From the NCBI RefSeq assembly GCF_003284585.1, contig NZ_QKRX01000004.1:1-64000 (forward strand): a DNA stretch of 64,000 nt, written 5' to 3'. The notes beneath the pieces were generated by a model. It was not told the origin of the DNA, made no database searches, and was given only the letters and a program-made list of their open reading frames with translations. The DNA is from Nitrincola tibetensis (GTDB taxonomy: Bacteria > Pseudomonadota > Gammaproteobacteria > Pseudomonadales > Balneatricaceae). The translations under genes were made by a program, and so were the position numbers. Below, one piece after another: positions 52,936 to 62,399 of this stretch. The stretch's first letter is position 1; every line of letters begins with the position of its first letter.

Positions 52936-54972
52936 ATGCCAAAGCGTCAGCATTTACTCGGTATCTGGCTCGTCCTCACAGGCATTACGGCTTTAGTTTG
53001 CTTGGTTCTAGGGCTATTACTCGATTCCATTTTATCAACGTCGCCATCCCATCGCATAATGCTAGTGATTTTAGCCTGCATGGGCCCTACGCTACTGGCA
53101 CTTGGAGGGTTGATTTTAGAACAAAAGCTCTTTGCTCCTTTACGACGACTGCAGGTACAGTTCTCTCGTTTGGTCGCAAACCCTGACGCCAACGATGACT
53201 TTGCACCAGAAGGTTGGTTGAAACATTTAGCTCCCGATTTAGAACACCTAAAAAAAGGCTGGCGAGAGGACCGACAGAAGCTCATTTCGGCAAGACAAGC
53301 TGGCGCTAAAGATGCCATGCGCATTCGCCATGAGCTTGAAGCTGTAGTTCAGTTTCTTGAAATCCCCTTACTCTTATGCGACCAACACCAGCGTGTTTTA
53401 ATGCTGAACCCAGCAGCTGAGGCCCTATTTCATGACCACCCAGCCCTTGGACTCGGCCGCCACTTACAACAATTACTTCCCTTACCAAATCTATCGGAAA
53501 CCCTTAAAAAACTTCCTCAAGATGGCAGTCCTAGACAATTGCTTCTACATCACGAAGGCAGGTGGCTTAGATGCAATTTACGCCGCGTGAAAGCCAATCA
53601 AGGTGAAGCTCTGCTGACTCTGGAAGACACAACAGAAGCGCACACCACTCATCAACGCTGGCGCCAACCTCTAGCAGAACTCCTGCCCAAACTTAGAGGA
53701 CATGCCGCTACCTTATCAACCACGGCCGAGGCTCTATCCAGTGCTACAAATAATAGCCTCATTAAAGAAAAACTTGAAAATGCTATGCATCAAGAAAGTC
53801 AAAAACTGGGTGGTTTGATTGATCAACTTGCCCACCTTTTAGAGTCTTTACAACTCGATCAAGGCCGATTGACCGACACCTGGTCAAATGATTTTATCAG
53901 TGCGCTAGTGGATAGCTGGCAAAATCCGAATGTCGCAATGGTACCGATAGGCATTCCTGCCTGGTTTCGTGCCGACAGTCCAACACTATTAGCGATGCTT
54001 GAGCGCTTACTGCCTGAGTTCATTCAGACAACGCAGGCATCAAGCATAGAGTTTGAGATTTGCCTTGGCAATAAGCGTGTCTACCTTGATATTATCTGGA
54101 AAGGAGCTGCCTTGACGCAGCAAACATTAGAAGAATGGAGAGACTTACCTTTAAGTGAACAACCTCTGGCCCCACGTATCAGCGATGTACTCAACCAACA
54201 CAATTCGGATTGGTGGTCGTTACCCGACCATGACCGTGAGCACGCTCGCCTTCGCATCCCTCTACCTGCGACCGATCGGCATGCAGAGCCCAACAAATCA
54301 ATTAACCCAAGACCTGAATTTCATGATTTTAGCATCGCAGACCTCCCTGCCCCCAAAAGCGAATTAGCACATTTAAATCTCAACCAACTTGAAATGATTG
54401 TCTTTGACACGGAAACAACTGGACTTAAACTGCGATCAGGGGACACGATTGTCAGCATTGGGGCCTGCAGAGTTGTCAACGGGCGATTACTCGCAACAGA
54501 AAAATTTGATCAGCTCGTCAACCCCGAACGCCCAATACCTCCGATGAGTACAGCCATACATGGCCTGAATGATGAGGATGTTAAACACGCTCCACCCTTG
54601 AAAATTGTGCTGCCTCGTTTTAGAGCCTTCGTTGGTCAAGGTGTTTTAGTTGCTCACAATGCTGCATTTGATCTCTTAGCCATTCAAATGCATCAAGACG
54701 AATCTGGAGTTGAGTTTGACATGCCCATTCTTGACACACTGCTATTGTCACGTGTCCTTGATCCAGATATCGATGAGCATAGCCTAGATGCATTAGCCGA
54801 ACGTTTCCAAATACATTTTCCGGCAGGCACCCGCCATACGGCTCTTGGCGATGCCCGCGTAACGGCCGAACTTCTGCTTACATTGCTTCCACGATTAGAG
54901 GCACGTGGTGTCCACACCCTTCAACAGGCACTCGTCTTGCAAGCGAAGGCAGAAACCATCAGAGTAGGCTAA
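52936..54972 (+). CDS. Membrane pseudo-histidine-kinase fused to a DEDDh 3'-5' exonuclease
   Basis: This 678-residue fusion has two N-terminal membrane helices (about 9-30 and 40-62), a PAS-like domain at about 130-225 and a helical region at 230-310 like a dimerisation domain but without an obvious phospho-histidine box. An ATPase-like region (about 315-450) follows, whose N-box (DSPTLLAMLERLLPEF) lacks the asparagine. A DnaQ-type exonuclease fills about 480-670. The exonuclease residues are present: FDTETTGL near 490, AHNAAFDLL, and HTALGDARVT. The operon links it to a receiver protein and a symporter-kinase. The substrate and the reason for membrane attachment are unknown. Confidence 0.87.
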   Translation: MPKRQHLLGIWLVLTGITALVCLVLGLLLDSILSTSPSHRIMLVILACMGPTLLALGGLILEQKLFAPLRRLQVQFSRLVANPDANDDFAPEGWLKHLAPDLEHLKKGWREDRQKLISARQAGAKDAMRIRHELEAVVQFLEIPLLLCDQHQRVLMLNPAAEALFHDHPALGLGRHLQQLLPLPNLSETLKKLPQDGSPRQLLLHHEGRWLRCNLRRVKANQGEALLTLEDTTEAHTTHQRWRQPLAELLPKLRGHAATLSTTAEALSSATNNSLIKEKLENAMHQESQKLGGLIDQLAHLLESLQLDQGRLTDTWSNDFISALVDSWQNPNVAMVPIGIPAWFRADSPTLLAMLERLLPEFIQTTQASSIEFEICLGNKRVYLDIIWKGAALTQQTLEEWRDLPLSEQPLAPRISDVLNQHNSDWWSLPDHDREHARLRIPLPATDRHAEPNKSINPRPEFHDFSIADLPAPKSELAHLNLNQLEMIVFDTETTGLKLRSGDTIVSIGACRVVNGRLLATEKFDQLVNPERPIPPMSTAIHGLNDEDVKHAPPLKIVLPRFRAFVGQGVLVAHNAAFDLLAIQMHQDESGVEFDMPILDTLLLSRVLDPDIDEHSLDALAERFQIHFPAGTRHTALGDARVTAELLLTLLPRLEARGVHTLQQALVLQAKAETIRVG

Positions 54973-54978
54973 AGCGCC

Positions 54979-55173
54979 ATGCAAAAGAAAAGCTTATCCA
55001 GCCGCATGATCGCAATCGTCCTTTTATGTGGCCTGCTGTTTTCTCCACCGATCATTTTCTTGTTCGACACCCCATCAAACTTAGGACTGTCACGCCTAAC
55101 CATTTGGATATTTGCCGCTTGGCTTGGCATTATTACTATCGCAGCCTATTTTTTGGAAACATCTGATGAGTGA
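54979..55173 (+). CDS. Small two-helix membrane protein, putative symporter accessory subunit
   Basis: This 64-residue protein has two membrane helices (about 9-29 and 39-59). Its layout, LLCGLLFSPPIIFLFD then RLTIWIFAAWLGIITIAAYFLE, recalls small subunits (DUF485/DUF4212-like) encoded just before solute symporters. It overlaps the next gene by eight bases, so the two are translationally coupled. The role is inferred from layout. Confidence 0.75.
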   Translation: MQKKSLSSRMIAIVLLCGLLFSPPIIFLFDTPSNLGLSRLTIWIFAAWLGIITIAAYFLETSDE

Positions 55174-57901
55174 AGCCATTATTCTCGTCTTTGCATTTGG
55201 CTACCTAGCACTGCTCTTCATCATCGCTGCTTTCGGCGACAAGCGTGCTGAACAAGGACGCTCCATCATAGGTTCTCCTACGGTATACACCTTATCAATT
55301 GCCGTTTATTGCACAGCCTGGACGTTTTACGGAAGTGTAGGCCGCACGACTGAAGCAGGCCCCAGCTTTTTATTAATTTATTTAGGCCCAACACTGGTCA
55401 TGCTAAGTGGCTGGATGTTGATTCGGAAAATGGTTCGAATTGCTAGAGCTCAGCGCCTGACCTCAATAGCCGATTTTATCAGCGCTCGTTATGGCAAGAG
55501 TCAACGTATTGGCGCCATCATTACCATTATTGCAGTGATAGGCATCATTCCGTACATTGCGCTGCAGCTCAAAGCCATCACCTACAGCTACTCAATTCTT
55601 GCCGACTTTAACGCACCCGCAACAGACACAAGCCAATCAATGCTTTTCTTTGCCGATAAATCCTTTTGGATTTCACTCGTACTGGCCGTGTTTATTATTT
55701 TATTTGGAACAAGGCAACTCGATGCCAGTGAGCGCCATGAAGGAATGGTCTCGGCAATCGCTTTTGAGTCCTTAGTTAAGCTCATGGCTTTTTTAGCTGT
55801 GGGGATTTTTGTTACCTTTTATCTGTATGCAGGTCCTGTTGATCTATTTGAGCAGGCAGCTAACCACCCAGCACTCATGTCAACACTAGGTCTTGAGAAA
55901 GTTCCAGGCGGCGCGTCAGGCTGGGTTGGTTTACTGATTTTATCCATGCTCGCATTTATCACACTACCACGACAATTTCAGGTAATGGTAGTTGAGAATG
56001 TTGATGAAAGTCATATCAAACGCGCCTCTTGGATGTTCCCACTCTACCTACTGGCCATCAATATTTTTGTTATTCCTGTCGCCCTCGCAGGAATGATGTT
56101 AAATGACCCCAATCTAAGCCCAGATAGCTACGTCTTAACATTGCCGCTGATTGAAGGCGCTAAAACCTTACCGATGTTAGTATTTATTGGGGGCCTATCT
56201 GCAGCAACAGGCATGGTCATTGTTGAAACTATTGCACTCTCCACAATGGTGAGCAACCAACTGGTGATGCCAATTCTATTACGCTGGAGACGCTTGCACC
56301 TCGATCGACAATCAGACTTAAGCCCTTGGCTGCTAGGAATTAGACGCGTCACTATTCTATTCATACTGTTACTGGGCTATCTATACCATGCACTAATAGG
56401 GGAGTCCTACACGCTTGTTACCATCGGCCTGGTTTCATTCGCCGCTGCCGCGCAGTTTGCTCCAGCACTTTTACTAGGACTGTACTGGCGCGGAGCCACT
56501 CAAACCGCTGCAATGATAGGATTGTTAGGTGGCTTTACTGTATGGTGCCACACCTTATTAATTCCTGGTTTTGCCCAATCCGGATGGATTGATATTCAAC
56601 TCATTACTGAAGGCCCTTGGGGTATCGAAGCGCTCAGACCCTACCAATTGTTTGGATTTGCAGGCTTAGACATTTATACGCACTCACTGTTTTGGAGCCT
56701 ACTGGCCAACATAGGTTTGATCATACTGATTTCTCAATTCACACGACAAACACAATTTGAACAAACACAGGCTGCCATATTTTGTGGGGCACTTCAGCAA
56801 GATCAGCTCCATACACCCATGTGGCATGGACACACGAGCAGAGGTGAACTACATGAACTCGTCCATCGATACTTAGGCGCCAGTGCGACTGAACGACTTT
56901 TTGCTTCCTTCAGACATGAGCATCGAACAGATGAAGCTGAAGATCCCGCGTCGCCTGCCCTAATTAATGCCGCGGAAAAACAACTGGCAGGCTCACTTGG
57001 AAGTTCATCTGCACGCGTACTTATTAACTCGGTGGTGAAGGGTGAGGCCTTAGACTTAAAAGCTGTTTTGAGTATTTTAGATACAACATCACAGACGCTC
57101 GAATACAATCGTCGTTTAGAACAAAAATCAACTGAGTTATCCCTCATCGGCAAAGAGCTTCGTGAAGCCAATGATAGACTGAGAGAACTGGATAGATTAA
57201 AAGATGAATTCATTGCCATGGTCAGTCACGAGCTAAGAACCCCGCTGACATCAATACGTGCGTTTGCTGAAATACTTAGAGACACCCCCAGCATCACGTT
57301 AGAAAAACACGCTCACTTTTTAGATGTCATTGTCAGAGAAAGTGAGCGACTGTCACGACTAATAGAAGAAATTCTTGATTTAGCTCGCATAGAATCGGGA
57401 CGCATGCAACTTAAGCCAGAACGCATTAATTTAATTGAATCCTTGCAGCAATCCATAGAGGCTGTCACTCGACTTTACGAAGAACGAGGCATTAGAATAC
57501 AAGTAAATCTCTGTCTTGATGAAGCTTGGGTGATTGCAGACACCGATCGATTACAGCAGGTGATTATAAACCTGCTAGACAATGCGCGTAAGTTTGCAAA
57601 CGCATCTAAGGGTGAAGTTAACGTCACACTAAATCAAAACAAGCGCTGCTTTCGACTCAGTGTTGAAGACAATGGTGAAGGGATTCCTAAAGATCAGAGG
57701 GAACTTGTATTCGAAAAGTTCCACCAAGTTGAGCAAGGCAATCAAACAAGACCTAAAGGACGCCCAAAAGGGACAGGCTTAGGCTTGCCTATTTGCCGCG
57801 GAATCTTAGCCCATATGGGCGGGCGATTGTGGATCGATGATCCTACGTCTCTTGAGGGTGCTCATATCATAATGGAATTACCAAAAGCGCCTGATCTATA
57901 G
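55166..57901 (+). CDS. Sodium:solute symporter-histidine kinase fusion (CrbS/CbrA-like)
   Basis: This sensor kinase of about 911 residues begins at 55166 (MSEAIILVFAFGYLALLF). About 1-520 is an SLC5-type symporter with twelve or more helices (GRTTEAGPSFLLIYLGP; TLPRQFQVMVVENVDE). A STAC-like linker and a coiled coil follow, then a kinase core: H-box SHELRTPLTS with the histidine near 687, N-box QQVIINLLDNARKFA, and the ATP loops VEDNGEGIP and GTGLGLPICRGI. There is no PAS and no C-terminal receiver, unlike several CbrA and CrbS proteins. Relatives control acetate or amino-acid use. The ligand here is unknown. Confidence 0.9.
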   Translation: MSEAIILVFAFGYLALLFIIAAFGDKRAEQGRSIIGSPTVYTLSIAVYCTAWTFYGSVGRTTEAGPSFLLIYLGPTLVMLSGWMLIRKMVRIARAQRLTSIADFISARYGKSQRIGAIITIIAVIGIIPYIALQLKAITYSYSILADFNAPATDTSQSMLFFADKSFWISLVLAVFIILFGTRQLDASERHEGMVSAIAFESLVKLMAFLAVGIFVTFYLYAGPVDLFEQAANHPALMSTLGLEKVPGGASGWVGLLILSMLAFITLPRQFQVMVVENVDESHIKRASWMFPLYLLAINIFVIPVALAGMMLNDPNLSPDSYVLTLPLIEGAKTLPMLVFIGGLSAATGMVIVETIALSTMVSNQLVMPILLRWRRLHLDRQSDLSPWLLGIRRVTILFILLLGYLYHALIGESYTLVTIGLVSFAAAAQFAPALLLGLYWRGATQTAAMIGLLGGFTVWCHTLLIPGFAQSGWIDIQLITEGPWGIEALRPYQLFGFAGLDIYTHSLFWSLLANIGLIILISQFTRQTQFEQTQAAIFCGALQQDQLHTPMWHGHTSRGELHELVHRYLGASATERLFASFRHEHRTDEAEDPASPALINAAEKQLAGSLGSSSARVLINSVVKGEALDLKAVLSILDTTSQTLEYNRRLEQKSTELSLIGKELREANDRLRELDRLKDEFIAMVSHELRTPLTSIRAFAEILRDTPSITLEKHAHFLDVIVRESERLSRLIEEILDLARIESGRMQLKPERINLIESLQQSIEAVTRLYEERGIRIQVNLCLDEAWVIADTDRLQQVIINLLDNARKFANASKGEVNVTLNQNKRCFRLSVEDNGEGIPKDQRELVFEKFHQVEQGNQTRPKGRPKGTGLGLPICRGILAHMGGRLWIDDPTSLEGAHIIMELPKAPDL

Positions 57902-57906
57902 ATTAA

Positions 57907-59040
57907 TCAGGCGGAGATACGTGCTTTTTTTTGCAATTCCTTAATTGATAGCAGACTCAGTCTCAGCACCTGCTTGCTCATAGGATTTAGCGTTCGCATA
58001 TCCACCCAACCGTCAATTGGACGACCATCCTTAAAAGCGCTAAGCTGTGAGTTAAGCAGCAAGTCTTGTAAATGATGCAAAGCGAGCAGCAACATCTCTG
58101 CTTGGGGTTGATGAATAACCCCAAGCTTCACCAAAGCGACCAAACGCGCTTGACAGCTCTGTTCCCTTATTCCCCTCTGTAGCGAAAGCAGTCTCAAAGC
58201 ACCTTGTAAAGGCAATAAACCTTGCTTCTTTAAATTAATTGCATCTTGATGAGGTGCTTCTTTACCATCACCATGGAGACGTTCAAAACGATCCAACGCC
58301 ACCGGAGTTTCATCCATCAATTCGCTCATTTCATGTAAAAACAGCCCAGCTCTTGGCATACGACTCAATGAATATTCACGAAAAGATTCAGCTAATGAAC
58401 AGTCTCCGAACACCGGATTAAAATCCAACAAAATATTGGAAAATTGCACTTGGCGAACCGTTCTTCGCGACGTCCATAGCCTGAACTGCTCACACCACTG
58501 AGACAACGTTTTACGCCAAAGCGGCCAGCGTGCCATGACATGCCCCTTACACAAGGGAATTCCCACTTGGTCCAGTTTATCCGTAAAGCGTTCTGATAAA
58601 GTCTGAAACCAAAGGTCTATTTCACCATGTCGAGCATCTGGGTAATCTTCAATAATTAAAGCATTGTCTTGATCTGGATTTAATAAACTCTCACCTCGCG
58701 CGCCCGACCCCAAACACAGCACGCAAAATCGACAGGGAGCATCACCCCAGCCTTGCTGTTTCATCTCATCAATGGACTCCTGAATGGCAAAGCGATAGAG
58801 CCAATCATTGTGATCACTCAAAACTTGACTGATTTGCCAAGCGGGCAGATGTAACTCCATCAAGGCTTCAACAAGCGGGACTTGCAATGCCTTTACGCGT
58901 GTTACGTCAGACAGAGACATAGCACTCAACACCTCAGCAAGCCTTGATAACCAATCAGGCCAGCCTTGAGTATCAGGTAAACGAGTCTGAGAAAACAACA
59001 TTCTCCAGCCCAACGCAGGGGCACGTTGCGTTTCTAACAT
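57907..59040 (-). CDS. DUF294 nucleotidyltransferase-like protein
   Basis: This 377-residue protein has a GlnD-like nucleotidyltransferase motif, GSGARGESLLNPDQDNALI, near residue 112 and a C-terminal substrate-binding helical domain (DUF294_C; LSLLSIKELQKKARI at the end). CBS domains found in longer members are absent. It is convergent with the symporter-kinase, five bases away. In other gammaproteobacteria, DUF294 proteins and DnaQ-like exonucleases often neighbour acetate-symporter or sensor genes, so it probably belongs to the same signalling unit. The modified target is unknown. Confidence 0.85.
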   Translation of the reverse strand: MLETQRAPALGWRMLFSQTRLPDTQGWPDWLSRLAEVLSAMSLSDVTRVKALQVPLVEALMELHLPAWQISQVLSDHNDWLYRFAIQESIDEMKQQGWGDAPCRFCVLCLGSGARGESLLNPDQDNALIIEDYPDARHGEIDLWFQTLSERFTDKLDQVGIPLCKGHVMARWPLWRKTLSQWCEQFRLWTSRRTVRQVQFSNILLDFNPVFGDCSLAESFREYSLSRMPRAGLFLHEMSELMDETPVALDRFERLHGDGKEAPHQDAINLKKQGLLPLQGALRLLSLQRGIREQSCQARLVALVKLGVIHQPQAEMLLLALHHLQDLLLNSQLSAFKDGRPIDGWVDMRTLNPMSKQVLRLSLLSIKELQKKARISA

Positions 59041-59267
59041 GTCGATGTTCCTTAATTATTATTCGCTAGGTATAACGCCTAAACATCCAGCTGTCTTTTA
59101 GCCTCTAGTCTTATGCACCGCTCTGCTGCTTTGAACTGGACTGATTCTTGATATAGATCACAAATACAAGATAAATCGCTCATAAGATTGCAATTACCTC
59201 ATTAATAAAGTGATAATGGCACCAAATTTTTGGTTTGTCGTATTAATTGCAGGATTGTGGATTTGTT

Positions 59268-60683
59268 ATGCAATTGAGAAAAGTTAATTTACCTAAGAGG
59301 TTGGCATCAGCTCTGCCTCTACCACATTTATGCGCATTGCTGATCGCTATTTTTTTACTGGCTTTTGCTTTTTTTATGCCAGACACACCAAGCAATGACA
59401 CTTCACTAAATGACAGCTCAATCAGTTTCAATACCCATGATGATCAACAAGACTTCTCTCAAGATATACGTCTTGATGCTGAGTTTAGTGATATATTTCA
59501 CGACGAAAATGTTCTCACATTTGAACACGAGGTCGCACTAGAAGTTGTCGAAACCGCTCAAGAAGAGCCCGGTATTGTTCGCTATTCAATTGAAGCTGGC
59601 GATACACTTAGCTCTATTTTCGATAAGTTTGAGATCGGCCAAACGATCATGCATCAAATCCTGGCAGCAGACGAACAGGTACTTGCCTTAGACATTATTC
59701 GTCCAGGACACCACTTAACCTTCCGTAAAGATCTTGAAACATCTGATCTACTTGAGATGGAGTTCTTTATTCATGCAGGCAATCGAGTTATTTATCGTCG
59801 TGTTGACGACACCATGTTTGAATTTGAAGAGTTAATTAACCCAGGTGTGTGGGAACAAGAGATTATTGCAGGCGAAATTTACGGTAGTTTTTATGTTTCG
59901 GCTATTCGGGCAGGTCTGACCAAATCGGAAATTCTTGAGGTGAATAAACTCATGAGTGAACAAATCGATTTTAACAGACAGATTCAGGCGGGTGATCGAT
60001 TTCAGATCGTACGCAGTTCACAGCGAGTGGACGACGAACACACAGGCCAATCGACTATCGAAGGCATTCGCTTACAACAGAACAGAACCACCTATACCGC
60101 CTTTTTGTTTGAAGACGGTAACTATTACGATGCAAAAGGTGAAAGCCTAACGCGCGCGTTCCGACGTATCCCTCACGATCAGAACTTCCGCATCAGTTCA
60201 CCTTTTAATCCAACACGCCTTCATCCAGTTACCCGTCGTGTTGCGCCTCACAATGGAACAGACTTCGCCATGCCAATCGGCACCCCTGTTGTCAGTATCG
60301 GAGATGGTGTTGTTACACGCGTCGAAAACCATCCGTTTGCAGGCAAATACATCGAAATTCAACACGGCTCTACCTACAAGACCCGTTATTTACATCTAAA
60401 TCGTCAGTTGGTTAAACGCGGCGACACCGTTAAACGCGGTCAACGCATTGCTCTATCAGGCAACACAGGACGTTCAACAGGACCACACCTCCACTTCGAA
60501 TTACATGTTAATGGCAGACCTGTGAATGCCATGACAGCCAACCTTCCGATGGCACTCTCTGTCCCTAGAGAACAACTTGCCAAATTCAACCAACGGGTTG
60601 AGCAGCTGGTTAGCGTTATGGAAGTGGCCAGTCAGGAGCAAATTGCTATGCGCTCACAAAATGCCAACCAACCCGGCAGCTAA
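59268..60683 (+). CDS. LysM-M23 peptidoglycan endopeptidase, MepM-like
   Basis: This protein of about 471 residues is anchored by an N-terminal helix (LCALLIAIFLLAFAFFMP). An OapA/LysM-like segment follows (VRYSIEAGDTLSSIFDKF), then a linker domain, then the M23 metallopeptidase at about 310-430. Zinc ligands are in PHNGTDFAMPIG and the GPHLHFELHVNG motif. It should cut peptide cross-links to let the wall grow. The ATG at 59268 has GGA about seven bases before; an in-frame TTG at 59247 is less likely. Confidence 0.9.
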   Translation: MQLRKVNLPKRLASALPLPHLCALLIAIFLLAFAFFMPDTPSNDTSLNDSSISFNTHDDQQDFSQDIRLDAEFSDIFHDENVLTFEHEVALEVVETAQEEPGIVRYSIEAGDTLSSIFDKFEIGQTIMHQILAADEQVLALDIIRPGHHLTFRKDLETSDLLEMEFFIHAGNRVIYRRVDDTMFEFEELINPGVWEQEIIAGEIYGSFYVSAIRAGLTKSEILEVNKLMSEQIDFNRQIQAGDRFQIVRSSQRVDDEHTGQSTIEGIRLQQNRTTYTAFLFEDGNYYDAKGESLTRAFRRIPHDQNFRISSPFNPTRLHPVTRRVAPHNGTDFAMPIGTPVVSIGDGVVTRVENHPFAGKYIEIQHGSTYKTRYLHLNRQLVKRGDTVKRGQRIALSGNTGRSTGPHLHFELHVNGRPVNAMTANLPMALSVPREQLAKFNQRVEQLVSVMEVASQEQIAMRSQNANQPGS

Positions 60684-60774
60684 GTTGCGATCAAATAGAC
60701 TCCCTGCACAGCTCTCGTAAATCCGGCATAACAATGAGCCTAGCCGCTCTCTAGACCACTAAGAAAAGCCAATA

Positions 60775-61533
60775 ATGGAACTCGATTTATCCATTCTCAT
60801 TTTACTTGGACTTGCCGGATTCGCTGCTGGGTTTGTAGATTCGATTGCTGGCGGTGGTGGATTAATCTCAATTCCTGCCCTCTTAGCAACAGGCATGCCG
60901 CCAACAATGGCCTTGGCAACAAATAAGTTACAAAGCAGTTTTGGAGCCTTTACCGCCACATTATATTTTTGGCGAAGAGGCCTTATAAAACTATCAACAA
61001 TGAAGCTTCCCATTCTCTGCACGTTTGTAGGCAGCGCCTTAGGAACAATTCTTGTGCAGCGTGTTGACTCTGGCTTCTTAAGCCAACTACTGCCTTTTCT
61101 ATTAATGGCATTCGCCATCTACTTCTTGCTGTCACCTCGAATATCCAATGACGATAGTGAACGACGCTTATCACACTGCGCCTTTGCATTGCTGATAGGA
61201 ACAACCGTCGGTTTTTATGATGGATTTTTTGGACCGGGCACAGGCTCATTTTTTGCGTTTGCATTTGTTGCTCTTGCAGGCTTTGGCTTAGTGAAAGCCA
61301 CAGCGCACACCAAGCTCTTGAATCTTACCTCCAACCTTGCATCTCTCCTTTTTTTCACATTTGCTGGCCAGGTCCTATGGAGTGCAGGCTTAGTCATGGC
61401 GGCGGGGCAAATAATAGGTGCCCGCCTAGGCTCTAAACTGGTCATTAGCCAAGGTACCCGCTTAATAAAACCCCTGCTTGTCAGTGTCTCAATGATTATC
61501 TGCGCACGCTTAATTTGGCAGCAATACGCCTAG
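60775..61533 (+). CDS. TSUP-family exporter (TauE/SafE type)
   Basis: This 252-residue membrane protein has about eight helices in two related halves: GFAAGFVDSIAGGGGLISIPALLA near the start and GFYDGFFGPGTGSFFAFAFV in the second. These are the two TauE/SafE motifs. Members carry sulfite, sulfoacetate or other organic anions; the substrate here is open. It is a single gene. Confidence 0.9.
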   Translation: MELDLSILILLGLAGFAAGFVDSIAGGGGLISIPALLATGMPPTMALATNKLQSSFGAFTATLYFWRRGLIKLSTMKLPILCTFVGSALGTILVQRVDSGFLSQLLPFLLMAFAIYFLLSPRISNDDSERRLSHCAFALLIGTTVGFYDGFFGPGTGSFFAFAFVALAGFGLVKATAHTKLLNLTSNLASLLFFTFAGQVLWSAGLVMAAGQIIGARLGSKLVISQGTRLIKPLLVSVSMIICARLIWQQYA

Positions 61534-61624
61534 ACCTCCCCGAGTATTTGAATAAGATTGAAGAAAACATGGCAAGATGCTGTTAATATTTAGTCTGGAA
61601 TTTTTTTACACGTAGGTTACGCGC

Positions 61625-62317
61625 ATGATGACTTTCGAGAAGCGTTTATTTTCTATTTTAGTGAAACCCTCTACACGCTTATCATCAACCAGACATCTCT
61701 CTACTTTAGCGACACTGTGTATCGTATCGCTCTTTTTGACGCCAATCCAATCTTTGGCACAGGGCTCCCCCGCAGGGTTTCGTATACTAGCAACCCCTCA
61801 AGTTCTTTCACATCCTCAGGGTGGAGAGCTTCTCCAAGCGTACGTCCCTGCCAACTGGCACTCAGTCTATCGCGAGTGGCTCAACAATCGTGGCGTGGAT
61901 GAACTCGTTCCTCAAGAGCAAAACCTCCTTAACTGGAAACAAATGCTCGCGTTCCAAGTCATCGACAATCCAGAGCTATCGCCCCAGCAATATCTTAATG
62001 AACTAAAATCAACACTCACTAAAGAGTGTCGCTTCACCCATTCACAACCCTTACAGGCAATATCACAACCTCGTTATTCAAGTGCGATGATGATTAGCTG
62101 GTGTGGACAAGTGCTTGATGCGGTTTGGGGAGAAATTATTCTAACACGCGTAATTCAAGGAGAATCGACGCTCTACACCCTCAGCAAGTCTTGGAGAACC
62201 ATTCCCTTTTCTTCAGTGAACGAAATAGGATTACCCAATTCTGAGGTACAACATTGGCAAACCATATTGAATCATTCAAGCGTTTGCAATATGCGCCATC
62301 AAACCTGCGCACAATAA
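61625..62317 (+). CDS. Exported protein of unknown function
   Basis: This 230-residue protein has a long N-terminal basic region and then a signal helix (LATLCIVSLFLTPIQSLAQG). The mature part has four cysteines (ECRF, SWCGQ, SVCNM, QTCAQ) that could form two periplasmic disulfides, and tryptophans in regular spots (YREWLNNRG, LLNWKQMLAF, SWRTIPF). The family was not recognised. It sits directly upstream of the degenerate kinase and may be in one transcript with it. Confidence 0.7.
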   Translation: MMTFEKRLFSILVKPSTRLSSTRHLSTLATLCIVSLFLTPIQSLAQGSPAGFRILATPQVLSHPQGGELLQAYVPANWHSVYREWLNNRGVDELVPQEQNLLNWKQMLAFQVIDNPELSPQQYLNELKSTLTKECRFTHSQPLQAISQPRYSSAMMISWCGQVLDAVWGEIILTRVIQGESTLYTLSKSWRTIPFSSVNEIGLPNSEVQHWQTILNHSSVCNMRHQTCAQ

Positions 62318-62399
62318 AAGGCAATAACATCAACACCTGTTGTACTCTGTAACCAATGCTAACATCTCGAAAGGAGACGGGGCTGCCCCATCGCATACT

